The notes: generated by a model not told the origin, from the letters alone. A stretch of 64,000 bases of DNA from CAWBYL01 sp963793025 (GCA_963793025.1 CAWBYL010000002.1:124001-188000); one strand, 5' to 3'; shown: positions 27,741-35,997, numbered from the stretch's first letter. Made by a program: numbers and translations.

Positions 27741-28417
27741 CGGCGCCGCTCGGGCCCGTCCGCCGGCCCCGCTCGGGGAACCTGGGCTGGGTTCGGTCCC
27801 GGGCGCTCGGTGTCCTGGCCGCCCTGGCGCTGCTCGTCGTGGTCGGCGCCACCGGCTGCACCGATCCCGCGCCGACGGCCAGCAACGCCGTGCCCGCCGC
27901 CACCGCCCCCGATCCGAACCCCGTGGTGTGGGTGGCTCTCGGCGGCGACGAGACGGTGACCGCCGATCCCGTCGACGCCCAGCAGTCGTGGACCCGGCTG
28001 GTCCTGGCCCAGCTGCCGTCGTCGGCCCAGTTCCTCGACCTGGCCACCGAGGACGCCACCGTCGACCAGGCGTTGCAGAGCCAGCTGTTGGCCCTGCGGG
28101 CCAGCCCGGTCGCGCCGACGGTGGCGACGGTCTGGCTCGGCACCGCCGAGGACGGCACCTCGACGAGTCTGTTCCGCTCCCGTCTCGGCGCCGTCGTCGA
28201 CGGACTCCGCGAGTTGGGTGTGCCTCGGATCGTCCTCGTCACCCGTACGGCCGACTCCCTCGGGGCCGACGGCCGGTACGCGGCGGAGGTCGAAGCGGTG
28301 GCGACGGCCACCGGCTCCGAGTTCGTGACCGTGGAGGGCATCGCCGGCAGTCCCCGCGACCCGTCGGTGCAGGCCGCGATCGCCGACCAGTTGGGTCCCG
28401 TGGTGGTTGCCGGCTGA
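27737..28417 (+). CDS. Putative lipoprotein with a degenerate SGNH-hydrolase-like fold
   Basis: 226 residues. An N-terminal hydrophobic helix (VLAALALLVVVGATGC) ends in a near-lipobox whose Cys would be lipidated, followed by a Thr/Pro linker. The mature part has VWVALGGDETVTADP, where a GDSL/SGNH enzyme would carry Gly-Asp-Ser; here the nucleophilic Ser is Glu. The protein is therefore either a non-catalytic relative or only superficially similar. GTG 27737 overlaps the permease stop, so it is probably the extracytoplasmic partner of that ABC system. Confidence 0.65.
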   Translation: MTAPLGPVRRPRSGNLGWVRSRALGVLAALALLVVVGATGCTDPAPTASNAVPAATAPDPNPVVWVALGGDETVTADPVDAQQSWTRLVLAQLPSSAQFLDLATEDATVDQALQSQLLALRASPVAPTVATVWLGTAEDGTSTSLFRSRLGAVVDGLRELGVPRIVLVTRTADSLGADGRYAAEVEAVATATGSEFVTVEGIAGSPRDPSVQAAIADQLGPVVVAG

Positions 28418-28449
28418 GCTCCCGATCTCGTCCCTCCCTCTGGGCAAGT

Positions 28450-28469
28450 GAACAGGTGTTCGCTACTGT
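28450..28469 (+). promoter_or_regulatory. LexA (SOS) box and -10 element of dinB
   Basis: GAACAGGTGTTC (28450-28461) is a perfect match to the GAACnnnnGTTC core of the Gram-positive/actinobacterial LexA box (CGAACRNRYGTTCG). Two bases later TACTGT (28464-28469) fits TANNNT, and the dinB ATG follows after 6 nt, implying a leaderless SOS-controlled transcript. LexA bound here would occlude the promoter. Confidence 0.85.
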
Positions 28470-28475
28470 GGGGCG

Positions 28476-29729
28476 ATGGCTCGGCCCGAGGCCTCCATCC
28501 TCCACGCAGATCTCGACGCCTTCTACGCGTCGGTGGAGCAGCTGCTCGACCCCGCCCTGCGCGGCCGCCCGGTGGCGGTGGGCGGCGGCGTCGTGCTGGC
28601 CGCCTCCTACGAGGCCAAGGCCTTCGGCGTCAGCGGCGGCATGCCGGGATGGCGGGCCCGCCGCCTGTGCCCCGACCTCGTCTTCGCCGGCGGCCACTTC
28701 CGTGAGTACCAGCGCCTGGGCGACGAGGTCATCGACGTCCTGCGTGACTACACCCCATCCGTCGAGCGCATCTCGATCGACGAGGCCTTCGTGGACGTCA
28801 CCGGCTCGGTCCACCTGTTCGGGTCGCCGGCGTCGATCGCCGCCGAGATCCGCCGTCGAGTGCGCGACGAGATCGGTCTTCCCATCTCCGTCGGGGTGGC
28901 CACGACGAAGCACCTGGCCAAGGTGGCCTCCCAGGTGGCCAAGCCCGACGGGGTGGTGGTCGTGGCCGCCGGCACCGAGCGGTCCTTCCTCGAACCGCTC
29001 CCGGTGGGCCTGCTGTGGGGCGTCGGTCCGGTCACCCGCCAGCGCCTGGCCGACGGCGGGGTGCACACCGTCGGCCAGCTGGCCGCGGCCTCCCCGGACT
29101 GGCTCCAGCGCCTCCTCGGCCAGGCGGTCGGCGCCAAGCTCGGGGCCCTCGCCGTCAACACCGACCCCCGTGCCGTCGAGGGCGGTCGTCGGGCCCGGTC
29201 CGTCGGAGCCCAGTCCGCGCTCGGGCGCCGGCGACCCACCGAGGAGGTCCTCCGGGCCACGTTCGGCCACCTCGCCGATCGGGTCTGCAGCCGCATGCGG
29301 GCCAAGGCGGTGGCGGGACGCACCGTCACCGTGCGTGTCCGGTTCCCGGGGATGCGCTCGGTGACCCGGTCGGCCACCCTCCCCGAGCCGGTGTCCACCA
29401 CTCTCACCGTCGTCGAAGTGGCGGTGGGCCTGGCTCGCACCGCCCTGGCCGAGAATGCGGCGGACACGGAGGTGACGCTGCTGGCCGTGTCCGTCTCCAA
29501 CCTCGTGCACGAGGCGCCGCTCCAGCTGGAGCTTCCCCTCGGCCTCCCCGACCAAGGCGTCCGTCCGGGTGGACAGGTGGGGGTGGCCCGCTCCAGCGTC
29601 GATCACGCCCTCGACGCGGTCCGGGCCCGATTCGGGCGGGAGGCCGTGGCCTATGCCGCAGTGGCTCTGCGGGACGGCGGAGGTGTCCCCGACGAGTTCC
29701 GTGAGCTCGCGGAGGGTCCCTCTGCCTGA
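28476..29729 (+). CDS. dinB: DNA polymerase IV (Y-family)
   Basis: 417-residue translesion polymerase. Catalytic acids are D12 (HADLDAFYASVE) and D102-E103 (RISIDEAFVDVT). A helix-hairpin-helix thumb and little-finger domain follow. Near residue 349 there is a QLELPL motif, the expected beta-clamp-binding pentapeptide type. ATG 28476 is directly downstream of the LexA box and -10 element. Monocistronic. Induced by DNA damage if the box is functional. Confidence 0.93.
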   Translation: MARPEASILHADLDAFYASVEQLLDPALRGRPVAVGGGVVLAASYEAKAFGVSGGMPGWRARRLCPDLVFAGGHFREYQRLGDEVIDVLRDYTPSVERISIDEAFVDVTGSVHLFGSPASIAAEIRRRVRDEIGLPISVGVATTKHLAKVASQVAKPDGVVVVAAGTERSFLEPLPVGLLWGVGPVTRQRLADGGVHTVGQLAAASPDWLQRLLGQAVGAKLGALAVNTDPRAVEGGRRARSVGAQSALGRRRPTEEVLRATFGHLADRVCSRMRAKAVAGRTVTVRVRFPGMRSVTRSATLPEPVSTTLTVVEVAVGLARTALAENAADTEVTLLAVSVSNLVHEAPLQLELPLGLPDQGVRPGGQVGVARSSVDHALDAVRARFGREAVAYAAVALRDGGGVPDEFRELAEGPSA

Positions 29730-29890
29730 CCGGTGACCCGGGACCTGCGAGCCCGCGACGTCGCCGGGAGGACGGGGAAGGATCCCGGGTGGGGTGGTGC
29801 TCGGCCCGGCGCCGGCGCAGGCGACGTGGTAGCGACTCGGGGCGCAGCACCCGACGGCCCGGGACCGGGCCCGACACCCGAGGAGTCTCC

Positions 29891-30283
29891 ATGCCCGACG
29901 AGGCCGACGACCGCCGTGCCCGCGGTCTGAACCGCTACCGGGAGGTCTACGGCGACGACGCTCTGGCCTTCGAGCCCGGCCAGTTCGACTTCTTCGACCT
30001 GATGATGGAGCACCTCTTCGACGGGGTCTGGAACCGACCGGCGTTGGGGATCGCCGAGCGTCGGCTCCTCGTGCTGGGGGTGCTCGCCGCCCAACACGAG
30101 TTCGACACCGTGGAGCTCCAGCTGACCCGGGCGCTGGCCACCGGCGAGCTCGACGAGGACCAGGTCCGGGAGGTCGCCATCCACCTCATCCCCTACGTCG
30201 GGTACCCGTCGAGCGGGGCGCTGTTCGGAGCGAGCGAGCGGGCCATCGCCGCCGCGACCGCCGCGACCGAGGGCGACCGATGA
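29891..30283 (+). CDS. Carboxymuconolactone decarboxylase-family protein lacking the redox cysteines
   Basis: 130-residue all-alpha protein. ERRLLVLGVLAAQHEFDTVELQL and LIPYVGYPSS match the CMD/AhpD fold. The CxxC motif found in AhpD-type peroxidases is absent, the region reading EFDTVEL, so a peroxidase role is unlikely and a decarboxylase/lactonase-like or unknown role remains. AGGAG at 29881-29885 precedes the ATG. The stop overlaps the start of the downstream dehydrogenase, suggesting a shared pathway. Confidence 0.75.
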   Translation: MPDEADDRRARGLNRYREVYGDDALAFEPGQFDFFDLMMEHLFDGVWNRPALGIAERRLLVLGVLAAQHEFDTVELQLTRALATGELDEDQVREVAIHLIPYVGYPSSGALFGASERAIAAATAATEGDR

Positions 30284-31149
30284 GCGCCCCAGGAGCGGGA
30301 GCGGTGCCGATGGACGTGGCCGTGATCGGGTTGGGGCGCATGGGAGGGCCCATGGCCGACAACGTCATCGCCGCTGGCCACCGGGTGAGGGTCCACGACG
30401 CCGCCGCCGAGTCGATCCGTCCCCGACTGGACGCGGGGGCGACGGCGGCCGAGTCCGCCGCCGCCGCCGCCCGCGGGACCGCCGTCGTGGCCGTCGTGGT
30501 CTTCGACGACGCCCAGGCCCTCGACGTGGTCGCCGGTCCCGACGGGGTGCTCGCCGCGCTCGAACCGGGATCGGTGGTGTTGCTGCACACCACGGTCACC
30601 CTGGACACCATCGACGCCCTCGGTGCTGCGGCCGACGACCGTGGCGTCCATCTGATCGACGCCGGCGTGAGCGGGGGCGAGCCCGGCGCGGCGGCGGGCA
30701 CGCTCGTGACCATGGTCGGCGGAGCGACCGAGGCGGTGGACCGGGCCCGACCCGTGCTCGAGGCCTACAGCCGGGAGGTCGTGCACGCCGGACCCCGGGG
30801 AGCGGGCATGGCCCTCAAGCTGGCGCGGAACGCGCTCGGGTACACACTCATGCTCGCCGCCCACGAAGCCCTCGTGTTGACCGACGCCGCCGGGGTCGAC
30901 GCCGACGCGCTCCGCCACGTCCTCGAGGCCACCGATCTCCCGGACATGCTCTACTCGCCGTTCGGCTTCGGCGGGGTGGGCCCCCTGCCGGCCGATGCGC
31001 CCGAGGCGGTGCGGTCGATGATGGTGCACACCGCCAAGCTCGGCGGCAAGGACATGGGCCAGGCCCTCGCCCTCGCCGACCGACTGGGCGTCGAGCTTCC
31101 CGGCGTGGCCGCGGCGAGGAACGGGTTCGCCGCGGTCATGCGGCTCTGA
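30280..31149 (+). CDS. 3-hydroxyisobutyrate dehydrogenase-like NAD(P) oxidoreductase
   Basis: 289-residue beta-hydroxyacid dehydrogenase. The Rossmann motif GLGRMGGPMADN is near residues 16-27, the substrate-binding DAGVSGGEPGAAAGTL follows in the middle, and the catalytic lysine is in MALKLARNALGY. It would oxidise a short 3-hydroxy acid, or reduce a semialdehyde, in the cytosol. It starts by ATGA overlap with the CMD gene. An inner ATG ten codons later is possible. Substrate identity is not resolved. Confidence 0.85.
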   Translation: MSAPGAGAVPMDVAVIGLGRMGGPMADNVIAAGHRVRVHDAAAESIRPRLDAGATAAESAAAAARGTAVVAVVVFDDAQALDVVAGPDGVLAALEPGSVVLLHTTVTLDTIDALGAAADDRGVHLIDAGVSGGEPGAAAGTLVTMVGGATEAVDRARPVLEAYSREVVHAGPRGAGMALKLARNALGYTLMLAAHEALVLTDAAGVDADALRHVLEATDLPDMLYSPFGFGGVGPLPADAPEAVRSMMVHTAKLGGKDMGQALALADRLGVELPGVAAARNGFAAVMRL

Positions 31150-31171
31150 GCCCACGCTCGCTCGCCGTCGA

Positions 31172-32734
31172 TCAGTTCGGGTTGGGTGGCGGCCCGGTGT
31201 CGATGTTGGTGCCTGGTGGTGTGGTGGGCCGGGTGCGTTGTTGGGCTCGGCGGTGGCGGAGGATGAGGGCGCCGATGGCGGCGTCGAGGTCGAGGGTGTC
31301 GCCGAGCCAGCGGGGCATCCGTGCGGTTTCGTCGGGGTCGGCGCCGAGTTGGAGGCGCCGGGTGGCGAGGAGACGGGGGGCGTCGAGAGCGTGGGGGGTG
31401 GGTCGGCCGAGGTGGGGGTTGGCCGTGATCTCGGTGCCGTCGTTTCGCCAGTGGTGCACGGTGCCGTCGGGTCGTTTGGTGACGGTGATGTGTTCGCGGT
31501 GGGTGAGGTAGTGGTGGTGGGCGCATTCGGGGACGAGGTTCTCGACGTCGTCGTGGCCGAGGGCGTGGCGGTGGTGGATGTGGTGGAGTTGCACGGCGGT
31601 GGCGGTGCAGCCGGGCCAGGTGCAGGTCCGGTAGCGGCTGTGGACGGCTCGGCGCAGGGTGGGGGTGATGGTGTGGTGGCGGCGTCCGAGGTGCAGGGCG
31701 TCGCCGTGGTCGTCTTCGATGACGGTGAGCAGGCCGGCGTCGCAGGCCAGCCAGCGGGCCAGGTCGCGTCGGATCGGATGCCCGGCCGGTTCGAGCACGG
31801 GGATCTCGCGATCGGCGGCCACCGCGTCGCCGGTGCCGGTCGCGAGGGCGGCGGCGGTTGGTGTGTCGTCGGCGATGAGGGTGTCGAGGCCGAGGTGGAG
31901 CACGACCTGGGTGTCGAATCCGGAGGGGTGCAGCCCGGGCGGGTGCTCGGCGGGTGGGGTCTGGGCGAGGCGGAGGAGTCCCTCGGCGCGCCATTCGGGT
32001 TGGCTGAGCCGTTCCCGGGGTTGTTCCTCGACGCCGGCGGGTCGTGCACCGTTGGGCGTGTCGGGGTCGAGGGGGGCGGCGTCGTGGCGTTCGGTTCGCA
32101 CCGCGGCGGCTTCGCGGTCGATGGCGGCCAGGACCAGCGCGCCGTGGATCTCGTCGTAGCGGGCTCGGATCTCGACGCCGTGCTCGTCGCGGATCACGAC
32201 CACCCGGGGACGGGGCGGCGCCGGGGCCGGTTGGTTCTCGCCGGTGTCGTCGACCGGAGCAGGGACGGATCGACCGAAGGCACCGCACAGACGTTGGGTC
32301 TGCCCGACGGTGGCGTACAGCGACGTCTCGACCAGGGCCGCTTCGGTGGCCGGCCCGGCCACCTTGGCCACGAGACGGGCCTTGTCGAACGACAAGGTGC
32401 CGTCCGCGACGGCTTCGGCCATCACCGGCAGCTCGCTCATGGCCCTGCCCACCGTGGCCAACGCCCGGGCTCGGCCGGGGCTGAGCTGGCAGTGCCAGGT
32501 GGCGAAGCGTTCGACGGTGTGGCACTCCCACGCCGAGTGGATCTTGCGGCGTTCGATCTCGGCCAGCACGGCGGCCAGGTTGGCTTCGGCGGCGGAGATC
32601 TCTCCGGCCAGCTCGCGGGCCCGTTCGGTGAGGGCCTCGTCATCGGTCGTCCCCACACCCTCGAGGAGCGCACAGGCCACTCCACCCCGCTGCTCGGGCA
32701 CGACCGTACCGGAAGCGGGAGTGAATGTGTACAT
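31172..32734 (-). CDS. DUF222 / HNH endonuclease (13E12-repeat family)
   Basis: About 520 residues from ATG 32734. The N-terminal DUF222 domain (about 30-330) includes AWECHTVERFATWHCQLSPG and SFDKARLVAKVA. The C-terminal HNH domain is intact: CTWPGCTA, VQLHHIHHRHALGH, ENLVPECAHHHYLTH. The frame can be read from ATG 32758, but a promoter covers that stretch, so the internal ATG is preferred as a leaderless start. Such genes are abundant in actinobacteria, and several M. tuberculosis members are LexA-controlled. The exact nuclease role is unknown. The C-terminal tail is Pro/Thr-rich. Confidence 0.85.
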   Translation of the reverse strand: MYTFTPASGTVVPEQRGGVACALLEGVGTTDDEALTERARELAGEISAAEANLAAVLAEIERRKIHSAWECHTVERFATWHCQLSPGRARALATVGRAMSELPVMAEAVADGTLSFDKARLVAKVAGPATEAALVETSLYATVGQTQRLCGAFGRSVPAPVDDTGENQPAPAPPRPRVVVIRDEHGVEIRARYDEIHGALVLAAIDREAAAVRTERHDAAPLDPDTPNGARPAGVEEQPRERLSQPEWRAEGLLRLAQTPPAEHPPGLHPSGFDTQVVLHLGLDTLIADDTPTAAALATGTGDAVAADREIPVLEPAGHPIRRDLARWLACDAGLLTVIEDDHGDALHLGRRHHTITPTLRRAVHSRYRTCTWPGCTATAVQLHHIHHRHALGHDDVENLVPECAHHHYLTHREHITVTKRPDGTVHHWRNDGTEITANPHLGRPTPHALDAPRLLATRRLQLGADPDETARMPRWLGDTLDLDAAIGALILRHRRAQQRTRPTTPPGTNIDTGPPPNPN

Positions 32735-32771
32735 GTGTTCGAGTATAACTGTACGCATCGACCCTTGGCAA
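32728..32771 (-). promoter_or_regulatory. Promoter with near-consensus LexA box over the DUF222-HNH start codon
   Basis: On the minus strand TTGCCA (32771-32766), 18 bp, TATACT (32747-32742), then 7 nt to ATG 32734. The segment CGAACACATGTACA (32741-32728) matches 12 of 14 positions of the actinobacterial LexA consensus CGAACRNRYGTTCG. The operator would cover the transcription start and start codon. Strong by position and spacing; not experimentally shown. Confidence 0.65.
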
Positions 32772-32843
32772 CCAATTTCAGCATTTTCTGCCTCCTCGAT
32801 TGTCGCCGCGATCGCGGCGTCGAGGTCCTCTGCCCCGGCCGCC

Positions 32844-33710
32844 TCACCCGCCGTCGAGGAGCCCGTCGGCCACCTCCAGATCGACCCTCACCCGACCCAC
32901 GTAGGACGCCACCGGCGTACCCGAACCGGTGTCGTCCATGGTGACCAGCTCCCTCTGGCGAGCCGATTCAGCCTCTTCCGTGGTGGCGACCCGCCACGTC
33001 GGGAGGATGAGGCCGGGGTAGTCCGGATCGGCCGGGATCACGAGCACCTTGGCCGAGAGGTCGCGACGATCGATGCGGACGAGGGTCGAGTTGGGCAACG
33101 CGCCGTCGCCGATCCGGCCGGCGTACACGTATGGGCCTGCCGCTGCGATCCAGGAAGGCTTCGCTCGCGGCATCGGATAGGCGCGGAGGATCGCGCCGGA
33201 GGGGTCGAGGAGCAGGATCTCGCTGTAGTCGTAGCTGCAGAGTCGGTCGAGGCTCCAGGTGCTCGGGATCTCGAGGGCGCGACAACCGTCGTCCGTGGTG
33301 GTCTGTCGCTCCAACGCCGGTGCACCGACCGATACCGCCCAGGTGCCCTCGGGGGCATTGACGGAGATCAGAGGCTGGGAACGGATGGAGACGGGAGTCT
33401 CGGCCAGATCGACGGGGACGCCGTCGCGCTCGGCGTCGGCGGCTGACTGTGATGGGCCGTCGTTGGTCGGCACCTCCGCGATGGTGGTCGGAGAGGTGAC
33501 CGGTGGCGCGATCCGCACTGAGGACGACTCGGGGCGGACGACCAACGACAGCGCGCCGGCGCCGAGGACGAGTCCAGCGCTCAGCACGCCGGCCGCCACT
33601 CGGCGCCGTCGTCGACGCAGAGCGGTGCGGGCGCGGAGTTCGGCGATCGCCGCCGGCTCTCGCGGTGGGTGCCCCACGAGAGAGCTGAGCTCGTCCACCC
33701 GGTCAACCAC
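32844..33710 (-). CDS. Membrane-anchored protein, probable partner of the ECF sigma factor
   Basis: 288 residues. A short cytoplasmic N-terminus is followed by an Arg cluster and one transmembrane helix (VAAGVLSAGLVLGAGALSLVV, about residues 38-58). The extracytoplasmic domain of about 220 residues is beta-rich (SEILLLDPSGAILRAYP, YVYAGRIGDG) and looks propeller-like. GTG 33710 overlaps the sigma-factor stop by 8 nt. Topology and context suggest an anti-sigma or signal-sensing partner, but there is no zinc-binding anti-sigma motif. Confidence 0.6.
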   Translation of the reverse strand: MVDRVDELSSLVGHPPREPAAIAELRARTALRRRRRRVAAGVLSAGLVLGAGALSLVVRPESSSVRIAPPVTSPTTIAEVPTNDGPSQSAADAERDGVPVDLAETPVSIRSQPLISVNAPEGTWAVSVGAPALERQTTTDDGCRALEIPSTWSLDRLCSYDYSEILLLDPSGAILRAYPMPRAKPSWIAAAGPYVYAGRIGDGALPNSTLVRIDRRDLSAKVLVIPADPDYPGLILPTWRVATTEEAESARQRELVTMDDTGSGTPVASYVGRVRVDLEVADGLLDGG

Positions 33711-34224
33711 GATCCACCTCCAACTGGTCCACTGGGATCGGCTGCGGCTCGGTGAGCATCCGGGCGACGTTGCGCCGGGCGTCGACGAGGGTGGCCGAGA
33801 CCGTTCCCTCCCGAATGCCCAACAGATGGGCCGTCTGCTTCTGCGACAGATCGAGCACCACCCGCAGCCCGAGGACTGCTCGCTGGCGGGACGGGAGAGC
33901 GCACACCACCGCCCACAGGTCGGGATCGATGGTGGGCGGAGCCTGTTCGCTCGGCCGGGGACCACGAGCCAGTATCCGCCGCTCGAACGTCGCCCGCCGC
34001 TGCCGGCGGCGCAGGACGTTGACGGCGACCCGATAGGTCCAGCCCGTGGGTGAGTCCATACGAGCCACCCGGTCCCAACGCTCGAGGGCACGGGAGAAGG
34101 CCTCGGCCACGACATCGTCGGCCAGGTCGATGTCGCCGGCCGCGACGGTGAGGGCGCTGAGCAGTCGTGCGTGCTCCATTCGGTACCACCGCTCGAAATC
34201 CCGGTCTCCGCCCACCTCGTTCAT
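33703..34224 (-). CDS. ECF-family RNA polymerase sigma factor (SigE-like)
   Basis: 173-residue ECF sigma factor. Region 2 is at about 20-85 (DIDLADDVVAEAFSRALERW, then PTGWTYRVAVNVLRRR) and region 4 at about 110-160 (LPSRQRAVLGLRVVLDLSQ, then AHLLGIREGTVSATL). ATG 34224 has a GAGGGGA ribosome-binding site. It is co-transcribed with the membrane protein that overlaps its 3' end, and is probably released or activated through it. The signal is unknown. Confidence 0.85.
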   Translation of the reverse strand: MNEVGGDRDFERWYRMEHARLLSALTVAAGDIDLADDVVAEAFSRALERWDRVARMDSPTGWTYRVAVNVLRRRQRRATFERRILARGPRPSEQAPPTIDPDLWAVVCALPSRQRAVLGLRVVLDLSQKQTAHLLGIREGTVSATLVDARRNVARMLTEPQPIPVDQLEVDRG

Positions 34225-34231
34225 GATCCCC

Positions 34232-34420
34232 TCAAGTCACGAGCTCCCGGATCCGCTTGGTCGAGGCAATCGTTCCACCAGTTCGCCGAGGCGCTCCCCG
34301 GCTGAGGCGGGCGTCGCTGGCTTCGTGGGCAGCGACCAGGATCTGCCGGGCGGTGGACTGGAGCTGGGCGAGGGTGGTGGTGAGCTGACGGGTGCGGTCG
34401 CTGTCGAGCCCGTCGCGTGG
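34232..34420 (-). pseudogene. Minus-strand ORF end, probably a truncated gene
   Basis: The last 60 or so codons of a frame ending at 34232 have strong G/C third positions and a helical sequence (QLTTTLAQLQSTARQILVAA, then TKRIRELVT). Upstream of about 34420 the frame degenerates, and no good start codon is visible. The stop is 8 nt before the sigma-factor ATG, so it may once have headed that operon. Family not recognised. Confidence 0.3.
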
Positions 34421-34423
34421 GTG

Positions 34424-34633
34424 CTTCGAACCGACCCGGCGCTCGCCCTCACCGGGCGTCGTTGTCGGCCTGGCCACCCGCTCGAGGCGGGCTTCACGTT
34501 GGAGCACCCGGACTTCGCGTCCTCGGTGTCGGCGCTCCTCGGCCAGCGGAGCATCACGGCTCTCGAGGCGTCTCCCGATGCGGCGCCGGACGGCGTCGGC
34601 CGGGCGTGGCGCTACGGTCGCCGTCTGGCATGA
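34424..34633 (+). pseudogene. Isolated DUF1731 domain: 3' remnant of a TIGR01777-type epimerase gene
   Basis: About 70 codons read DPALALTGRRCRPG, LEAGFTLEHPDF and SVSALLGQ, which match the C-terminal DUF1731 domain of SDR39U1/YfcH-like NAD-dependent epimerases. The roughly 250-residue Rossmann part is absent; upstream sequence is unrelated. The stop overlaps the antiporter ATG (ATGA), so the original gene was the upstream member of a coupled pair and has lost its 5' portion. Confidence 0.55.
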
Positions 34634-35600
34634 GCCCGGCCTCCGCACTCGCTGATCTGGCAGTCGCCGTCCTCGGTCTGGCCCTGCTCGCCCGGGCGTC
34701 GGGCCGCTTCGTCGACGGAGCCGTGGGCCTGTCGCGGACCTTCGGCGTCTCTCCGGTGCTCATCGGCGCCGTGGTCATCGGCCTCGGGACGAGCCTGCCC
34801 GAGGTGCTGGTCTCGGTGCTCGCCGCCAGCCGCGGCGATGCGGCCCTCGGCATCGGCAACATCGTCGGGTCCAACGCCGCCAACCTGTCCATTGTCCTCG
34901 GGGTCGCGGCCATCGTCACCCCTCTCGTCGTCGGGGCCTCACTGCTGCGCCGTGAGGCCCCGATGGCGTTCGTGGCCGTGGGCGCGTTCGCCCTCGCCCT
35001 CCAGGACGGATTGACCCGACTCGAGGGCGTCCTCCTGCTCCTCGGCCTCGGCGTGATGATCGTCGTCGTCGTCGCCACGGCATCGGTCGGGCAGAACCGG
35101 GAGCTGGCCACCGAGGTGAACGCCGAGTTTGCGCCGGAGCTCTCCCCCGGACCGCCTCCAGACCGCCCTGGGGTTGGCGGGCAAGCTCACGTGCCCAACT
35201 GCTGGTGGTGAGCGGGTGGGGTTGGCCACCGATGCCGGGGTGTCGAGGGACTGGTCGGGGTCACCCTCGTGGCGATCGGAACGTCGCTCCCCGAGCTCGT
35301 CACCGCCGTCCACGCCGCCCGGCGGGGTCAGGACGAGCTCATCATCGGCAACGTGCTCGGCTCCAACACGTTCAACTCGCTGCTGGTCGGTGGTCTCGTC
35401 GCCCTCATCGCGCCGGGAACGATCGACGACACCCGCCTGGTCACGGTGGGTGCCGCGGCCATGACCACGCTGGCGTTCTCGCGTGGGTGCTCATGGCCCG
35501 AGGTCGTCGTATCGCCCGCGGTGAAGGCCTGGGCCTGCTGGCGGGCTACGTCGTGATCGTCGCCCTGATCGCCTGGCTGCTCCATGCCGCGGGCCCGGCC
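34630..35600 (+). pseudogene. Calcium/sodium antiporter (CaCA family) with multiple frame changes
   Basis: Two alpha-repeat halves of a CaCA exchanger are recognisable: GTSLPEVLVSVLAA with GNIVGSNAANLSI, and GTSLPELVTAVHAARRG with GNVLGSNTFNSLL. The N-terminal half reads cleanly from ATG 34630. The coding frame then changes near 35160, 35195, 35215, 35245 and 35478 before the last helix (GYVVIVALIAWLL). Each step can be explained by a small indel. No functional protein can be made as written. The cause is either a decayed gene or a very poor-quality patch of sequence. Confidence 0.75.
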
Positions 35601-35634
35601 CGGGCGAGCTCCAGACCAGCTTCGCCGGGCGAGG

Positions 35635-35811
35635 TCAGGGAAGGTTCGCCTCCAGGACCCGTGCGATCGCCTCGAGGTCGGCGTCGGGGATCTGTCCGGC
35701 GATGCTCGACACCGAGCCCGTCCACTCGCCCGACAGGAACACGACCGACCCGTTGTCGGCGAAGGCATCGTCGCCGAGGTCGCCGACGCCACCCGGTGCG
35801 GTCTCGAGGAG
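35635..35811 (-). pseudogene. 3' fragment of an unidentified minus-strand gene
   Basis: 58 codons between an in-frame stop at 35814-35812 and the TGA at 35635. The reading has protein-like character and G/C-rich third positions (DLGDDAFADNGSVVFLSGEW, then IPDADLEAIARVLEANLP). No start codon or upstream continuation is seen. Probably a C-terminal remnant; family unknown. Confidence 0.35.
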
Positions 35812-35814
35812 TCA

Positions 35815-35958
35815 TCGCTCACGCTGGCGCGATCGGAGTTCGAGGAGCTGCACCGCGAAGGGGCCCTGAGCGACCCGTGGACCGCCCGCGCGCCCGTCAC
35901 CCGGCGCCAGATGCTGTCGTGGCTGCGCACCAAGGGCGCTTCGCTCGCGCCGTTCTGA
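35815..35958 (+). pseudogene. 3' fragment of an unidentified plus-strand gene
   Basis: About 48 codons (LARSEFEELHREGALSDPW, RRQMLSWLRTKGASLAPF) with very strong G/C third positions end at TGA 35956-35958. It begins almost exactly where the opposite-strand fragment stops (about 35811-35815), which suggests a rearrangement junction. No start codon; family not recognised. Confidence 0.3.
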
Positions 35959-35997
35959 CCGGTTCGACGGACCGGCCAGAACGACGCGAGGTCGACG

